Positions 18,121 through 26,510 of a stretch of 64,000 bases of DNA are shown here, piece after piece. Position 1 is the stretch's first letter. Every line of letters starts with the position of its first letter. The DNA is from Clostridia bacterium (GTDB lineage Bacteria > Bacillota > Peptococcia > DRI-13 > UBA5745). Under the pieces are notes generated by a model. It did not search any database. It worked only from the letters and a program-made list of their open reading frames with translations, and was not told where the DNA came from. A program made the translations under genes and the position numbers. Where the stretch lies: contig JAHDPO010000010.1 of the NCBI GenBank assembly GCA_018434325.1, positions 1 through 64,000 on the forward strand, read 5' to 3'.

Positions 18121-18690
18121 TCATTCGTCATAAATGGAAATATTCTTAGCCAAAGCGAGAGCAGCAAATCTTGCCAGCTTTACTTCCACCTCACCAAAGC
18201 TGCGGCCTTTTTCCCGGCTGGCCAGGCAGAGGGTGCCGGCGGTCATTCCTTCCGATAAAAGTATGGGTTCGATAATTACGGCGCTATATTGGGCCTTACG
18301 CTCATCGTCTTCGAGAATAGCGGCGGCTAAGGCTGTGCCCGGCCTGTTTTCCAGTACGCCCACCCGGCCGGACAGAACTCTGTCCACCCCGGCGCCAATG
18401 GGTTTATGGCCATATTCTTCCTGAGAAACGCCGGCCACGGCTACCGTATTGTCCCGGTCGGTAATGATCACCATGCTGTCGGTGGCCTCATGGAGAACAT
18501 TTGCTATGTCATTAAGCAAAGGGCCTACGCCTTTAACTAATGAATATTTCTCCAAAATCAGCTCACCGTTTTGATTGACGAAAAATTCTAAAGGGTCACC
18601 TATGACAATTCTGAAACTCCGCCGGATTTCCTTGGGGATAACGACTCGGCCTAAAAAGTCAATTTTACGAATTAATTGATATTTTTTCAT
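18121..18690 (-). CDS. spoVT: Stage V sporulation transcription regulator SpoVT
   Basis: A forespore DNA-binding regulator that tunes sigma-G genes. The 189-residue protein has an AbrB-type swapped-hairpin DNA-binding domain (1-50, containing GRVVIPKEIRR) and a GAF-like C-terminal domain (about 55-180). The size is close to the usual 178 or so residues. GGAGGT precedes the ATG. It lies next to a dpaA-like gene and downstream of a sigma-G-driven germination operon, which fits a late-sporulation role. It has its own terminator. Confidence 0.92.
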   Translation of the reverse strand: MKKYQLIRKIDFLGRVVIPKEIRRSFRIVIGDPLEFFVNQNGELILEKYSLVKGVGPLLNDIANVLHEATDSMVIITDRDNTVAVAGVSQEEYGHKPIGAGVDRVLSGRVGVLENRPGTALAAAILEDDERKAQYSAVIIEPILLSEGMTAGTLCLASREKGRSFGEVEVKLARFAALALAKNISIYDE

Positions 18691-18851
18691 CGATAGGTGA
18701 CCTCCATACTGCTATTCAAATTATTTTAGCCTATTATAGCATTTTATGTTTCATTTTGTCTTCTTTATTTCAGATTTTTGTATCTAAATTCGGCGGCTCA
18801 AAAAACCGGGTTATATTGAAGTTCGTGCAGATTTTAGCTGAAAAGTTTAAG

Positions 18852-19619
18852 CTAAGAGAGGCTGAGCTTTTGGTAAATATATTGGCCCAGAATCTCGCCG
18901 GCAGATTTGACAGCCAGCTTGCCGGGGATGCCGGGCAGCAGGACGGAATCGGGATTTAAGGTTTTGGCATACTCCATGGAAAAACCGTAAGGCGCCGAAG
19001 CAATTTCCACCATCATCGCGCCTTTTAGCTGATCAAGCATACCATTGGTGAATACTTCTGCCGGTACGGTATTGATGACCACATCAAACCGGTGCTTGCC
19101 GATATCCTGCAAATAAACCGGTGTTATGCCTCCGCGCCAGGCATAGCTTTCTTTTGTGCTATTGCGTACTAACGCATAAACCTGGGCGCCTAAGGCCTGC
19201 AGCCTGCCGGCTAAGTCGCTGCCCACAATGCCGTAGCCGGATACCAGGATGGAACTGCCGAAGATGGTTTTGTTGCGATGATAAAGCAAATGAGCAATAA
19301 CACCTTCAGAGGTAGGGATGGCGTTTTTGGCTTTTATGCCCTCTTCAATCATGATCGGATAATAGGGCCAGCCCCTCGTTTGACATTGCCCGGCCAGATA
19401 ATCATTAGAGACGCCGGAAAACACAATGATTTCCTTTTTTAGCCGGCTAAAAAAGCTGTCGTTATATTCGGCGGTATCTACTTTGCCGAATAAAGGAAAA
19501 ACAATAAAGTCCAAGGCTTCCGGCGCCGCCAAAGCTTCGGCAAAGGTGAAGCCTTGATCTTTTAAATATTCTTCCGCATAGTGCAAACGCTTGTCGTCTT
19601 TAATAAAATAACCGTGCAT
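18852..19619 (-). CDS. dpaA: Dipicolinate synthase subunit A-like protein
   Basis: DpaA (SpoVFA) with DpaB makes dipicolinic acid for the spore core. The protein shares with it VFSGVSNDYL (66-75), NAIPTSEGVI (99-108), the Rossmann GYGIVG (128-133), INTVPAEVF and LLPGIPGKLAVKSAGEILG near the C terminus. The start at 19619 follows GGAGGG and gives 255 residues, somewhat shorter than the usual 290-300; an in-frame start at 19700 adds 27 residues that look non-coding and overlap the promoter. No DpaB flavoprotein gene lies beside it, which is unusual since the two are normally adjacent. A sigma-A-type promoter lies upstream, back to back with that of the dehydratase-like operon. Confidence 0.85.
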   Translation of the reverse strand: MHGYFIKDDKRLHYAEEYLKDQGFTFAEALAAPEALDFIVFPLFGKVDTAEYNDSFFSRLKKEIIVFSGVSNDYLAGQCQTRGWPYYPIMIEEGIKAKNAIPTSEGVIAHLLYHRNKTIFGSSILVSGYGIVGSDLAGRLQALGAQVYALVRNSTKESYAWRGGITPVYLQDIGKHRFDVVINTVPAEVFTNGMLDQLKGAMMVEIASAPYGFSMEYAKTLNPDSVLLPGIPGKLAVKSAGEILGQYIYQKLSLS

Positions 19620-19680
19620 TGCCGCCCTCCGTTCAACGTTTTTGTTTCCCGATCTCAGCCGCAGGATTAATCCTGATTCC

Positions 19681-19710
19681 AGTATAGCTATAGTTGCCAA
19701 GTCCAGTCAA
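19681..19710 (-). promoter_or_regulatory. Sigma-A-like promoter of dpaA
   Basis: On the minus strand TTGACT (19710-19705) and TATACT (19686-19681) are 18 bp apart. Each has one mismatch to consensus. In Bacillus the equivalent operon is read by sigma-K; no sigma-K site was recognised here. Confidence 0.55.
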
Positions 19711-19720
19711 GGATTACCGA

Positions 19721-19749
19721 TTGATAAGATTGCGAATATCCGGTATAAT
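19721..19749 (+). promoter_or_regulatory. Sigma-A promoter of the dehydratase-like operon
   Basis: TTGATA (19721-19726) and TATAAT (19744-19749) are 17 bp apart. It starts 11 bp from the divergent dpaA promoter. Confidence 0.75.
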
Positions 19750-19755
19750 AAAACC

Positions 19756-19776
19756 GTTGTGAAAATTTTGCACAAC
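19756..19776. promoter_or_regulatory. Inverted repeat at the transcription start (Rex-like)
   Basis: GTTGTG and CACAAC flank 9 bp (aaaattttg), overlapping the expected transcription start of the dehydratase-like operon, where a repressor would act. The form TTGTGAA...GCACAA recalls the NADH-sensing Rex operator (TTGTGAA-N4-TTCACAA) but is 1 bp longer, so the assignment is tentative. Confidence 0.35.
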
Positions 19777-19847
19777 GATGTCATGTCGTGCCGTAACACA
19801 ATATGACAACAACAAAGGGATAAATTGAGAGGAGAGGGAAACGGATT

Positions 19848-21005
19848 ATGCTGGAGATGAGAAAAGAACTGCCGGAAATTTTTGATAGCTTTGCCGAGGC
19901 AAGGCAAAAGGGTTTTTTAGCGATGAAGAAAATTAAGGAGGAGGGCAAAGGTGTGGTGGGGCAGTTTTGCACCTATACGCCTTTAGAGATTTTTATGGCT
20001 GCCGGCCTGGTCAACGTGGGCTTGTGCTCGACCAGCGACGAAACCATCGCTGAGGCGGAAAAAGTTCTGCCGGGCAATCTCTGTCCTCTGATCAAATCAA
20101 GTTATGGCTTTGCTATTACCGATAAATGCCCCTACATGTATTTCTCGGATTTGGTCGTAGGCGAGACAACCTGCGACGGCAAAATAAAAATGTATGAGCT
20201 GCTGGCTCAGATTAAAAATCTCCACATCCTGGAGCTGCCGCGCAAGCAGAATACTGAGGAGGCCTTTGCCTTGTGGCGGGCGGAGATTATCCGGCTTAAG
20301 GAGCGGGTGGAAAAGGATTTTGGGGTAACGATTACCGACGACATGCTTAAAGAAGCCATTCGCAAACGGAATGTGGAGCGCCGCCTGCTGAAGGAGATTT
20401 ATGAGCTTAGCGCCATGACGCCTCCGCCTGTCAGCGGCCTGAAGCAGCTGCAAATTCTCTTTGGCTCTCAGTTCAAATTTGACTGGGATGAGAAAGTGGC
20501 GGAGCTGCAGCAAGCTATCGACAGCATCAAGGCCGCTTATGCCGCCGGTGAAAGGCCGATTTCCGATAAGGCTCCCCGGATTCTGATTACCGGCTGCCCT
20601 ATGGGCGGCGTGACCGAAAAGGTAGTGAAGGTCATTGAGGAGGCCGGCGCGGTGGTGGTAGTTTATGAAAACTGCACCGGCGCCAAGCAAATGGATCGTC
20701 AATGTCAGGAAGAAGGCGACCCGATTAGCAATATTGCCCGGCATTATTTGCAGATCGGCTGTGCCGTAATGACGCCGGATACCAACCGGCTGGAGCTTTT
20801 GGACCGGCTTTGCGAGCAGTTCAAAGTGGACGGCGTGGTGGAGATGACGCTGCAATCCTGCCATCCCTATTCCATAGAAGCTTATACCATCAAAACCCAT
20901 CTGCAAAAAAAGGGTATACCGTATCTGCATCTGGAGACGGATTACAGCACCGCTGACATCGGCCAGCTGGCTACCCGGGCCGGCGCCTTTTTGGAGATGC
21001 TGTAA
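19848..21005 (+). CDS. 2-hydroxyacyl-CoA dehydratase-type iron-sulfur protein (double-cubane/YjiM-like)
   Basis: A 385-residue member of the HgdB/FldB family. Family features are GQFCTYTPLEIFMAAG (about 44-59), the Cys-containing LPGNLCPLIKSSYG and TDKCPYMYFSD, and a C-terminal ENCTGAK and LQSCHPYS. True dehydratases have two different subunits of this family; here there is one, followed at once by its activator. That arrangement is the one seen for the double-cubane-cluster proteins (YjiM/YjiL). The substrate is unknown. The operon has a strong promoter with a Rex-like inverted repeat, which would fit redox control. Confidence 0.85.
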   Translation: MLEMRKELPEIFDSFAEARQKGFLAMKKIKEEGKGVVGQFCTYTPLEIFMAAGLVNVGLCSTSDETIAEAEKVLPGNLCPLIKSSYGFAITDKCPYMYFSDLVVGETTCDGKIKMYELLAQIKNLHILELPRKQNTEEAFALWRAEIIRLKERVEKDFGVTITDDMLKEAIRKRNVERRLLKEIYELSAMTPPPVSGLKQLQILFGSQFKFDWDEKVAELQQAIDSIKAAYAAGERPISDKAPRILITGCPMGGVTEKVVKVIEEAGAVVVVYENCTGAKQMDRQCQEEGDPISNIARHYLQIGCAVMTPDTNRLELLDRLCEQFKVDGVVEMTLQSCHPYSIEAYTIKTHLQKKGIPYLHLETDYSTADIGQLATRAGAFLEML

Positions 21006-21847
21006 TGGCTGGACCGGCGAACCTGGCTGGCCAGGCTATTACGGCCGGCATCGATTGCGGTTCCGCCGCCTGCAAGGGCGTTCTGATGCGGGGCGGAGCC
21101 ATCATTGCCAAGGCGGTGAGGCCCACGGGCTGGAACCCCCGGGAGACGGCGGAGGGGCTGCTGCGGGAGCTGCTGCTGCAAGGCGGCCTGGCGGGGGAAG
21201 CGGCGGCAAGCTCAGGGGAGCCGCTGCCGTTGCCGTCGCCGGATAAGGAAGCTTTAGAACAGGCGGGCATAACGGTAGTGGCCACAGGCTATGGCCGGGT
21301 GGCTATCCCCTTTGCCGCCCGTACGGTTACGGAAATCACCTGCCATAGCCGGGGCGCCGAATATCTGCTGCCCGGCGTCGGCACCGTCATCGATATCGGC
21401 GGTCAGGACTCCAAAGCCATCAGCCTCCATAACGGCAAGGTCCTGGCTTTTCAGATGAATGACAAATGTGCCGCCGGCACCGGCCGCTTCCTGGAAATGT
21501 CGGCGGCCCGCATGGGCGTTACTTTGGCGGAATTGGACGGCCTGCTGCAAAGCGGTGAAAGCTGCCGCCTCAGCAGCATGTGCGCTGTTTTCGCTGATTC
21601 GGAGATCGTTTCTCTATTGGCGGCGGGTAAAAGCCGCCAGGAGGTAGCCGGCGGCGTTATCGATGCCGTGGCGGGCAGAGCCGCCGCCTTAGCTGCCAGG
21701 GTAGAGGTTCGGCCGCCGCTTTTGCTTACCGGCGGTCTGGGGGAGCTGGAGGGGCTGCGGAAGGCATTGGCGGCCCAGCTGTCATGCCGGGTGGAGACTT
21801 CGCCGTTATCCCGTTTTGCCGGGGCTATCGGGGCTGCTTTAAGCTAA
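21005..21847 (+). CDS. Activator ATPase of the dehydratase-type protein (HgdC/YjiL family)
   Basis: An ASKHA-fold ATPase that uses ATP to push a low-potential electron into its partner. The 280-residue protein has the phosphate loops GIDCGSAACKG (15-25) and IDIGGQDSKAI, and the two cysteines that in the homodimer hold one bridging [4Fe-4S] cluster: C155 in NDKCAAGTGRF and C193 in MCAVFADSE, 38 residues apart as in HgdC. The ATG overlaps the stop of the preceding gene (TAATG). An Ala/Gly/Glu-rich stretch around 55-80 is longer than usual. Confidence 0.9.
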   Translation: MAGPANLAGQAITAGIDCGSAACKGVLMRGGAIIAKAVRPTGWNPRETAEGLLRELLLQGGLAGEAAASSGEPLPLPSPDKEALEQAGITVVATGYGRVAIPFAARTVTEITCHSRGAEYLLPGVGTVIDIGGQDSKAISLHNGKVLAFQMNDKCAAGTGRFLEMSAARMGVTLAELDGLLQSGESCRLSSMCAVFADSEIVSLLAAGKSRQEVAGGVIDAVAGRAAALAARVEVRPPLLLTGGLGELEGLRKALAAQLSCRVETSPLSRFAGAIGAALS

Positions 21848-21986
21848 GCGGCCCCTTCTTTTTAATAAAGCTGCCCTCGCCGCAAGACCCAATTACCCAG
21901 TTACTCACCAACGACAAGGCCCACTCCTTATGTTAGAATTGACTATATTTATATCAAATAATTCTATAATAAGGAGAGAGATTAAG

Positions 21987-22796
21987 TTGAATAAGGGAAT
22001 ATTGCATACGATGACTGCTGTCTGCTTGACGGGGGCGCTCCTGATTGCTCAGCCCCTTTTTGCCGACGGCAATTACCGGGTAGTCACAGCCAATGAGAAT
22101 TATACGATAACCGACAGGCTTCTTGGAGATACGGAGATTGTTGTAGCCGGCCATCTGCCGGAGTTTAAGGTCAGTGATCCCCTGTTTTCCCGGCAGGTCA
22201 ACGACAAAGTCGAGGCTTTTTATAATGGGGCTTTGGCTAAAGCTGGAGAAATGGCAGAGGAAAACCTGGTGGTTATTTTTTCTTATGATGTTTTCGGCAA
22301 CGCCAAAGCGATGTCGGTTGCTCTTCATGCCATGACGATTTCCGGCAATAACCGTTTCGAGGAGCTCACTGCTTTTGTGCTGGACAAAGAGGGAAACAAG
22401 TTTCTGACTCTGAAAGATATCCTGGGACCGGAGGGCTTTGCTATTGGCGATAAGGTAATCGGCGACGCCATTAAGGCTGCTGAGCCCAGCGAGTATTTCC
22501 GGGGTGAAAACGGTTTTGAGAGATTTAAAGGCGTCAATGAGCAAACGAAGTTTTACGTTGATGGCTCTAATGTTATCGTTTTCTTCGACAAATATGAGAT
22601 AGCTCCCGGCTATATGGGACGGCCCTCTTTTGTGATTCCGCTGGCGGCGGAAGAGGAGCAGCCGGCTGCCGATGGGGCAGAGGCAGAGGCAGAGGAAGGA
22701 GCGGCTGAGGCCGATAAGGCGGCGGCTGATGGGGCTGCGGAAGATAAGGCTTTGCAGGAGCAGAAGCTTGATCAAGAGCTTTTTCCTTTAGGCTAA
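21987..22796 (+). CDS. Exported protein with DUF3298 (RsiV-like) domain
   Basis: A 269-residue exported protein that starts at TTG, preceded by AAGGAGAGAG. A signal peptide covers about 1-28 (cleavage near LFADG). A DUF4163/DUF3298-type region follows, ending in the typical FFDKYEIAPGYMGRPSF. The last 55 residues are low-complexity, rich in Ala, Glu and Asp. The domain occurs in RsiV-type anti-sigma factors and in peptidoglycan deacetylases, but no anti-sigma or deacetylase part is seen here. A terminator follows. Confidence 0.75.
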   Translation: MNKGILHTMTAVCLTGALLIAQPLFADGNYRVVTANENYTITDRLLGDTEIVVAGHLPEFKVSDPLFSRQVNDKVEAFYNGALAKAGEMAEENLVVIFSYDVFGNAKAMSVALHAMTISGNNRFEELTAFVLDKEGNKFLTLKDILGPEGFAIGDKVIGDAIKAAEPSEYFRGENGFERFKGVNEQTKFYVDGSNVIVFFDKYEIAPGYMGRPSFVIPLAAEEEQPAADGAEAEAEEGAAEADKAAADGAAEDKALQEQKLDQELFPLG

Positions 22797-22836
22797 GCAG
22801 GTAAAGTTTGAAGCAAGCGGTTATGTCGATTCAGTC

Positions 22837-22884
22837 AAAGCAGGTCCATGTTGATCATATCAACCTTGGATCTGCTTTTTATTT
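22837..22884 (+). terminator. Terminator after the DUF3298 gene
   Basis: AAAGCAGGTCCA pairs with TGGATCTGCTTT (one G-T pair) and is followed by TTTTATTT. Confidence 0.8.
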
Positions 22885-23003
22885 GACAAAAATATCAAGC
22901 GCGGCTATACTGAAAGCTAATTATTTTATGGAATAATTCGGCGGTCAACAGTCCGGACCGAAACAATATATCCTGCCGCCAAGGGCGGGGCGAAAGGAAT
23001 TTT

Positions 23004-23801
23004 ATGTTTTTTTGGAACGACGAAAGCATCGAATGGTACCGGAGAGCGGCAGTTACCCATAATTATCACTAATCACTGGCGGCGAGAGTCTTATCGTATA
23101 TTCCCAAGCGGCAGCAGGCACGGATCCTTGATCTGGGCGCCGGTCTTGGCTATCTTTCTCTGGCTATGGCTTCTTATGCTAAAGAAATCACAGCCTTGGA
23201 TGTCAGCCCGGAGGCTATAGGCTGGCTGACAAATGAGATTTCCTGCCACAAGGTGAGCAATGTTTTAGCAGTTAATGGGGATTTTGCCAAGCTTGAGCCG
23301 CCGCCGATGATTTATGACGCCGCCATCCTTTGTTTTTTTGGCCGTCTTGCCGAGCTGCTGCCCAGGCTGAGGCAATGGGTCGGGGGGCCGGTGGTTTTTA
23401 TTGCCTCGGACAATAAGCAAAAAAACTTTGGCGTGGCCGGCCGCAAGAAAAACCATTCTGCCGCAGACAGCGCTATGTATCTCCAAAGGGAAGGTATTGC
23501 CTATAAAGAAGAAAAGCTGACCCTTTCTTTTGGCCAGCCTTTCTTAAACCGGCAAGAGGCCGGCTGCTTTCTGAACTTTTATAACCGGGAACTGCTGTTG
23601 CCCGGGGACGGCGGTTCGCCTGAAAATACCCCCTTGCCGGCCCTTTTGCCGGCGGATCTGAAAAAAGCTGTCGATATCTATTTAAATAAAAACCTGTTGG
23701 ACAGCCCTCCTGAGATTGCTGCTCAAGGCTACCCGTTATATTTGCCTTGCGTAAAATCCTTAAGGCTGTTGATCGTTGAAGGAATCAGGCCAAACTCATG
23801 A
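23004..23801 (+). pseudogene. SAM-dependent methyltransferase with one in-frame stop
   Basis: The gene starts at ATG 23004 with AAAGGA 6 bp upstream and reads 22 codons (ending THNYH) to an in-frame TAA at 23070-23072. The same frame then continues without a break through SLAARVLSYIPK, the SAM-binding motif ILDLGAGLGYLSLAMA and the rest of a class I methyltransferase to 23801. A single G-to-T change in a GAA or GAG codon would explain the stop. The fragment after the stop could only be made by reinitiation, for example at ATG 23166, which lies after the SAM motif. The 3' end overlaps the convergent gene by 6 bp. It may be a recent pseudogene, a sequencing error or a read-through gene. Confidence 0.75.
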
Positions 23802-25055
23802 AAGCGATTTCATGCCGGACAGGAATTGTTCGGCGCCGCTGCCCTCCACATAAGGGAAACGCAAGGCGACTTCGATAATGTCGTTGCCGTCTTTATAGAA
23901 ATAAATTTGGTGGGAAACGTCGTCATAGGAATAGGTGAGGCCCATATATTCTTTACCGGCAATGGTGAAGTGAAAGGGCTGGCCGACGGTATATTTGCCC
24001 ACGGCTTTTCCCAATAGATTGGTAAAGAAATTGATTTGATCGTTTTCGTTGGTTGCCCCGACATCTTTGTTTACGGAAAGCTGGAAAGACGCCTGGTTGT
24101 CGGAGCGGACGGCGGAGCCTTCAATGGATTTTTTGTCGTTAGTTTCCCGAAGGGTCGCCGGCTGGAGCTGCCAGTTTTCCGGCAAAGTAATCGACATATT
24201 TAGCTGAGAACTGCTATAGGTATTGCCGGTCCATTGACCAAATTCCGTGTCGGCATTGCGAATCACCGGCGCAGACCCCGGCCCGGAGTCAGAACTCGAC
24301 TTGTCAGGGGCCGGCGGCGTCACGGTAATCTGACATTGACCGTCGGCCTTTTCCTTGGCGTTCCATGAGGTGGTATAGATATAAAGCGTGATTAATTCAT
24401 CGACTTTGGCATTAGCTTCCGCCGTCGACAAACGAATGATCAAAGTCTGCTTATCCTGCTGGCCCTTATCCAGCAGCTCCTGATTGGTTATGGCCTTGAG
24501 TTCATCCAGCCAATTGCCGTCGTTGTCCTGAATTTTGCGGTTATAAAAATTCCAGTCATAAGAAGTGTCCAACAGGCGCATATCAAGCTCTAAAGCGGCC
24601 AGACGGCCGGTTTCTTTTGACAGGCCGTAGGACTCTTTTTCCGCCGCCGACAGCTGTCTGGCATTGCCAATAATAATCTCGTAGCGGGCGGCGGGATCCT
24701 GAGACCAGTCGATTTGCTTATTCGAGGAATCGCTTGCTTCGGTTTCCTGATCTTCCGGATTTTCCTGATCCTCCGAATTTTCCCGGCTTGCTTCGGCCAG
24801 GGCAGCGCCCGGATTGGCGTCCATATCGCAAATAATCTTCACGTCGCCGGGCAAGAAAACAGGATTATATTTTTCGCCGTCATCGGCAGAGAGCTTACGA
24901 CTTTTTAAAAGCATATATATACTGAAAACGATGGAAACGATCAAAAACAGACAGACAACAGCGACCAAAACGGTTTTTTTTCTGTCTTTTTTTTGCGAGG
25001 TTTTTTCTGTTTTCTCCGTCTTCTCTTGCTTTTCTTTTGCTTGCCTCTTAGCCAC
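23796..25055 (-). CDS. Membrane-anchored protein of unknown function
   Basis: A protein of about 419 residues with a Lys/Glu-rich N terminus (repeats of EKTEKTEKT), one transmembrane segment at about 30-50 and an extracytoplasmic remainder. The outer part has an acidic linker rich in Glu, Asp and Asn (about 95-115) and two globular stretches separated by a Pro/Ser-rich linker near 260. The C-terminal part (SITLPENWQLQP, YDDVSHQIYFYKDGNDIIEVAL) resembles the small PsbP-like or DUF domains of clostridial lipoproteins, but I do not recognise the family. GTG at 25055 is chosen; an ATG at 25091 in frame has no ribosome-binding site. Confidence 0.7.
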   Translation of the reverse strand: MAKRQAKEKQEKTEKTEKTSQKKDRKKTVLVAVVCLFLIVSIVFSIYMLLKSRKLSADDGEKYNPVFLPGDVKIICDMDANPGAALAEASRENSEDQENPEDQETEASDSSNKQIDWSQDPAARYEIIIGNARQLSAAEKESYGLSKETGRLAALELDMRLLDTSYDWNFYNRKIQDNDGNWLDELKAITNQELLDKGQQDKQTLIIRLSTAEANAKVDELITLYIYTTSWNAKEKADGQCQITVTPPAPDKSSSDSGPGSAPVIRNADTEFGQWTGNTYSSSQLNMSITLPENWQLQPATLRETNDKKSIEGSAVRSDNQASFQLSVNKDVGATNENDQINFFTNLLGKAVGKYTVGQPFHFTIAGKEYMGLTYSYDDVSHQIYFYKDGNDIIEVALRFPYVEGSGAEQFLSGMKSLS

Positions 25056-25120
25056 GATAACTGCCCCAATCTCTGGAAGTAACAGAATCATAACACATTA
25101 TTACAGAAATCTCAAGATTG

Positions 25121-25150
25121 GTGACAATTACTATTATTATATGATATGAT
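25121..25150 (+). promoter_or_regulatory. Sigma-A-like promoter
   Basis: GTGACA (25121-25126) and TATGAT (25145-25150) are 18 bp apart, each one base from consensus, about 50 bp ahead of the secreted-protein gene. Confidence 0.4.
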
Positions 25151-25202
25151 GAGTTTAGTATTTTCTTTGTGATCAATTTATTATGCTGAAGGGGGATGTC
25201 AA

Positions 25203-26510
25203 ATGAAAACAAGTTTATTTAAAAATCGTTTTATGGCGCCAATCCTTGCGGTAATGCTTACGTTTTGCCTGTGCTTTTCTGTTTTGCCCGCCGCTGCGGC
25301 TGCTGCGGTTGTACAACCGGCAGCTGTTACCGCCACAGCGGCGGTCGGTCTGGATAGTGAGGCTGCCTATCTTTCTTATTATTTTGACATTCAGTTGGAT
25401 AAAGAATTTGTCAGCATGGAGGCCTATGCAGAAGCGCTGCTAAAGCTGCAGCCGGACCACGGTCTGAATCAGCTGGCTCCTGAGCATCCCGATTACGGCG
25501 TCGGGGCTTTGGATGGGGTAAAATATGCGGTAATCGCCGCCAATATGAAAGAGCTGGCACTGGTTTACAGACCTGAGAAAATCAATGCCGCTTTAGAGGC
25601 TGCCGGCGCCGCAGGCATCGATGCCGCTTATGCGCCTTATGTTGCGTGCGCTTTGGATCTGCAGATGATCACTCCCGCCCAGGCTAAGATGGCCAAGGCC
25701 AACAACCAGGCGGATATTGCTTATCTTAACCGTTTGCTGATGGCTGTGGCCGAGGTCAACGGCGTCAGCCGCAATTTCCTGGGTTATACGGATGATGCCG
25801 ACATTTATGCTAAATTTATCAATGCCTATGAAAGCTTCGAGCTTTTTGACGACGCCAGACTTGCCGATATCGGCAGCCAGGCGGTTATTAATCAGATTAC
25901 TACCGGCTACAACTTGAAGTCCAGCCATTATGACGCCCGTTTTCTGCCGGAGCTGACGCTGATCTATGGCCATAGCAATATCAAGCACGCCGCTCAGATT
26001 CTGGGCCTGATGCAAAGCGAAGGCATCTCAGCTAAAGTGCAGTTTGAGCCTAAAGTTTCTATTTATCAATATCTGCCGGAGTGGGGTGAGCCCGGCGAGC
26101 CTACGCCTACCTATGCGGTAAAAACTATTAATGAGAATCTGATGCTGGCCTATGCCACCGAATACGATATGGTGCTGGAGTTTGCCTCTAAAGAGGATAT
26201 GAAGAAGCTGGACGGCTTGGTTCTCAATTATGCCAAGAAAAACAGCGGTGAAGAAGGCAAGGCCCTGCTGGCCGGTTCCTGGTGGCAGCCTCTGTATTAT
26301 GCTCACGTGGAAATGGGCGACGGCTATCACATGCTGTATGACAACGTGATCACCAATGGCAACTATTCTCTGCATCCTTTCAGCCTGCCCGAGGCTAAAG
26401 CCGATGTACTGGCAAAATTCAAAGCCATTGACGCTGATATCGACATTGAGCAGGTGCCCATTTGGTGCGATGCGCCTTTCTATCGTTATCTTAACGGCTT
26501 GCCGGAATAA
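25203..26510 (+). CDS. Secreted protein of unknown function
   Basis: A 435-residue protein with a signal peptide (about 1-33, cleaved after the Ala-rich stretch LPAAAAAA). GAAGGGGGATG precedes the ATG. I do not recognise the mature part. Residues 45-200 are helical and Ala-rich, with SLH-like spacing but no SLH signature. The C-terminal half contains aromatic-rich stretches (SWWQPLYYAHVEMGDGYHMLYDN) that could be a carbohydrate- or ligand-binding fold. Its last 20 bp overlap the 3' end of the convergent gene. Confidence 0.75.
   Translation: MKTSLFKNRFMAPILAVMLTFCLCFSVLPAAAAAAVVQPAAVTATAAVGLDSEAAYLSYYFDIQLDKEFVSMEAYAEALLKLQPDHGLNQLAPEHPDYGVGALDGVKYAVIAANMKELALVYRPEKINAALEAAGAAGIDAAYAPYVACALDLQMITPAQAKMAKANNQADIAYLNRLLMAVAEVNGVSRNFLGYTDDADIYAKFINAYESFELFDDARLADIGSQAVINQITTGYNLKSSHYDARFLPELTLIYGHSNIKHAAQILGLMQSEGISAKVQFEPKVSIYQYLPEWGEPGEPTPTYAVKTINENLMLAYATEYDMVLEFASKEDMKKLDGLVLNYAKKNSGEEGKALLAGSWWQPLYYAHVEMGDGYHMLYDNVITNGNYSLHPFSLPEAKADVLAKFKAIDADIDIEQVPIWCDAPFYRYLNGLPE

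Noticed and set aside
18691-18790. Sigma-G promoter for spoVT
   Set aside because: TATAATA is close to the -10 but no -35 fits at 17 or 18 bp; a weak sigma-A type is equally likely.
21938-21967. TTGACT and TATAAT ahead of the DUF3298 gene
   Set aside because: The spacer is 20 bp and the -10 abuts the Shine-Dalgarno, leaving no room for a transcript start.
22919-23003. Structured leader or riboswitch before the broken methyltransferase
   Set aside because: GGCGG and CCGCC can pair, but I could not match any known riboswitch consensus.
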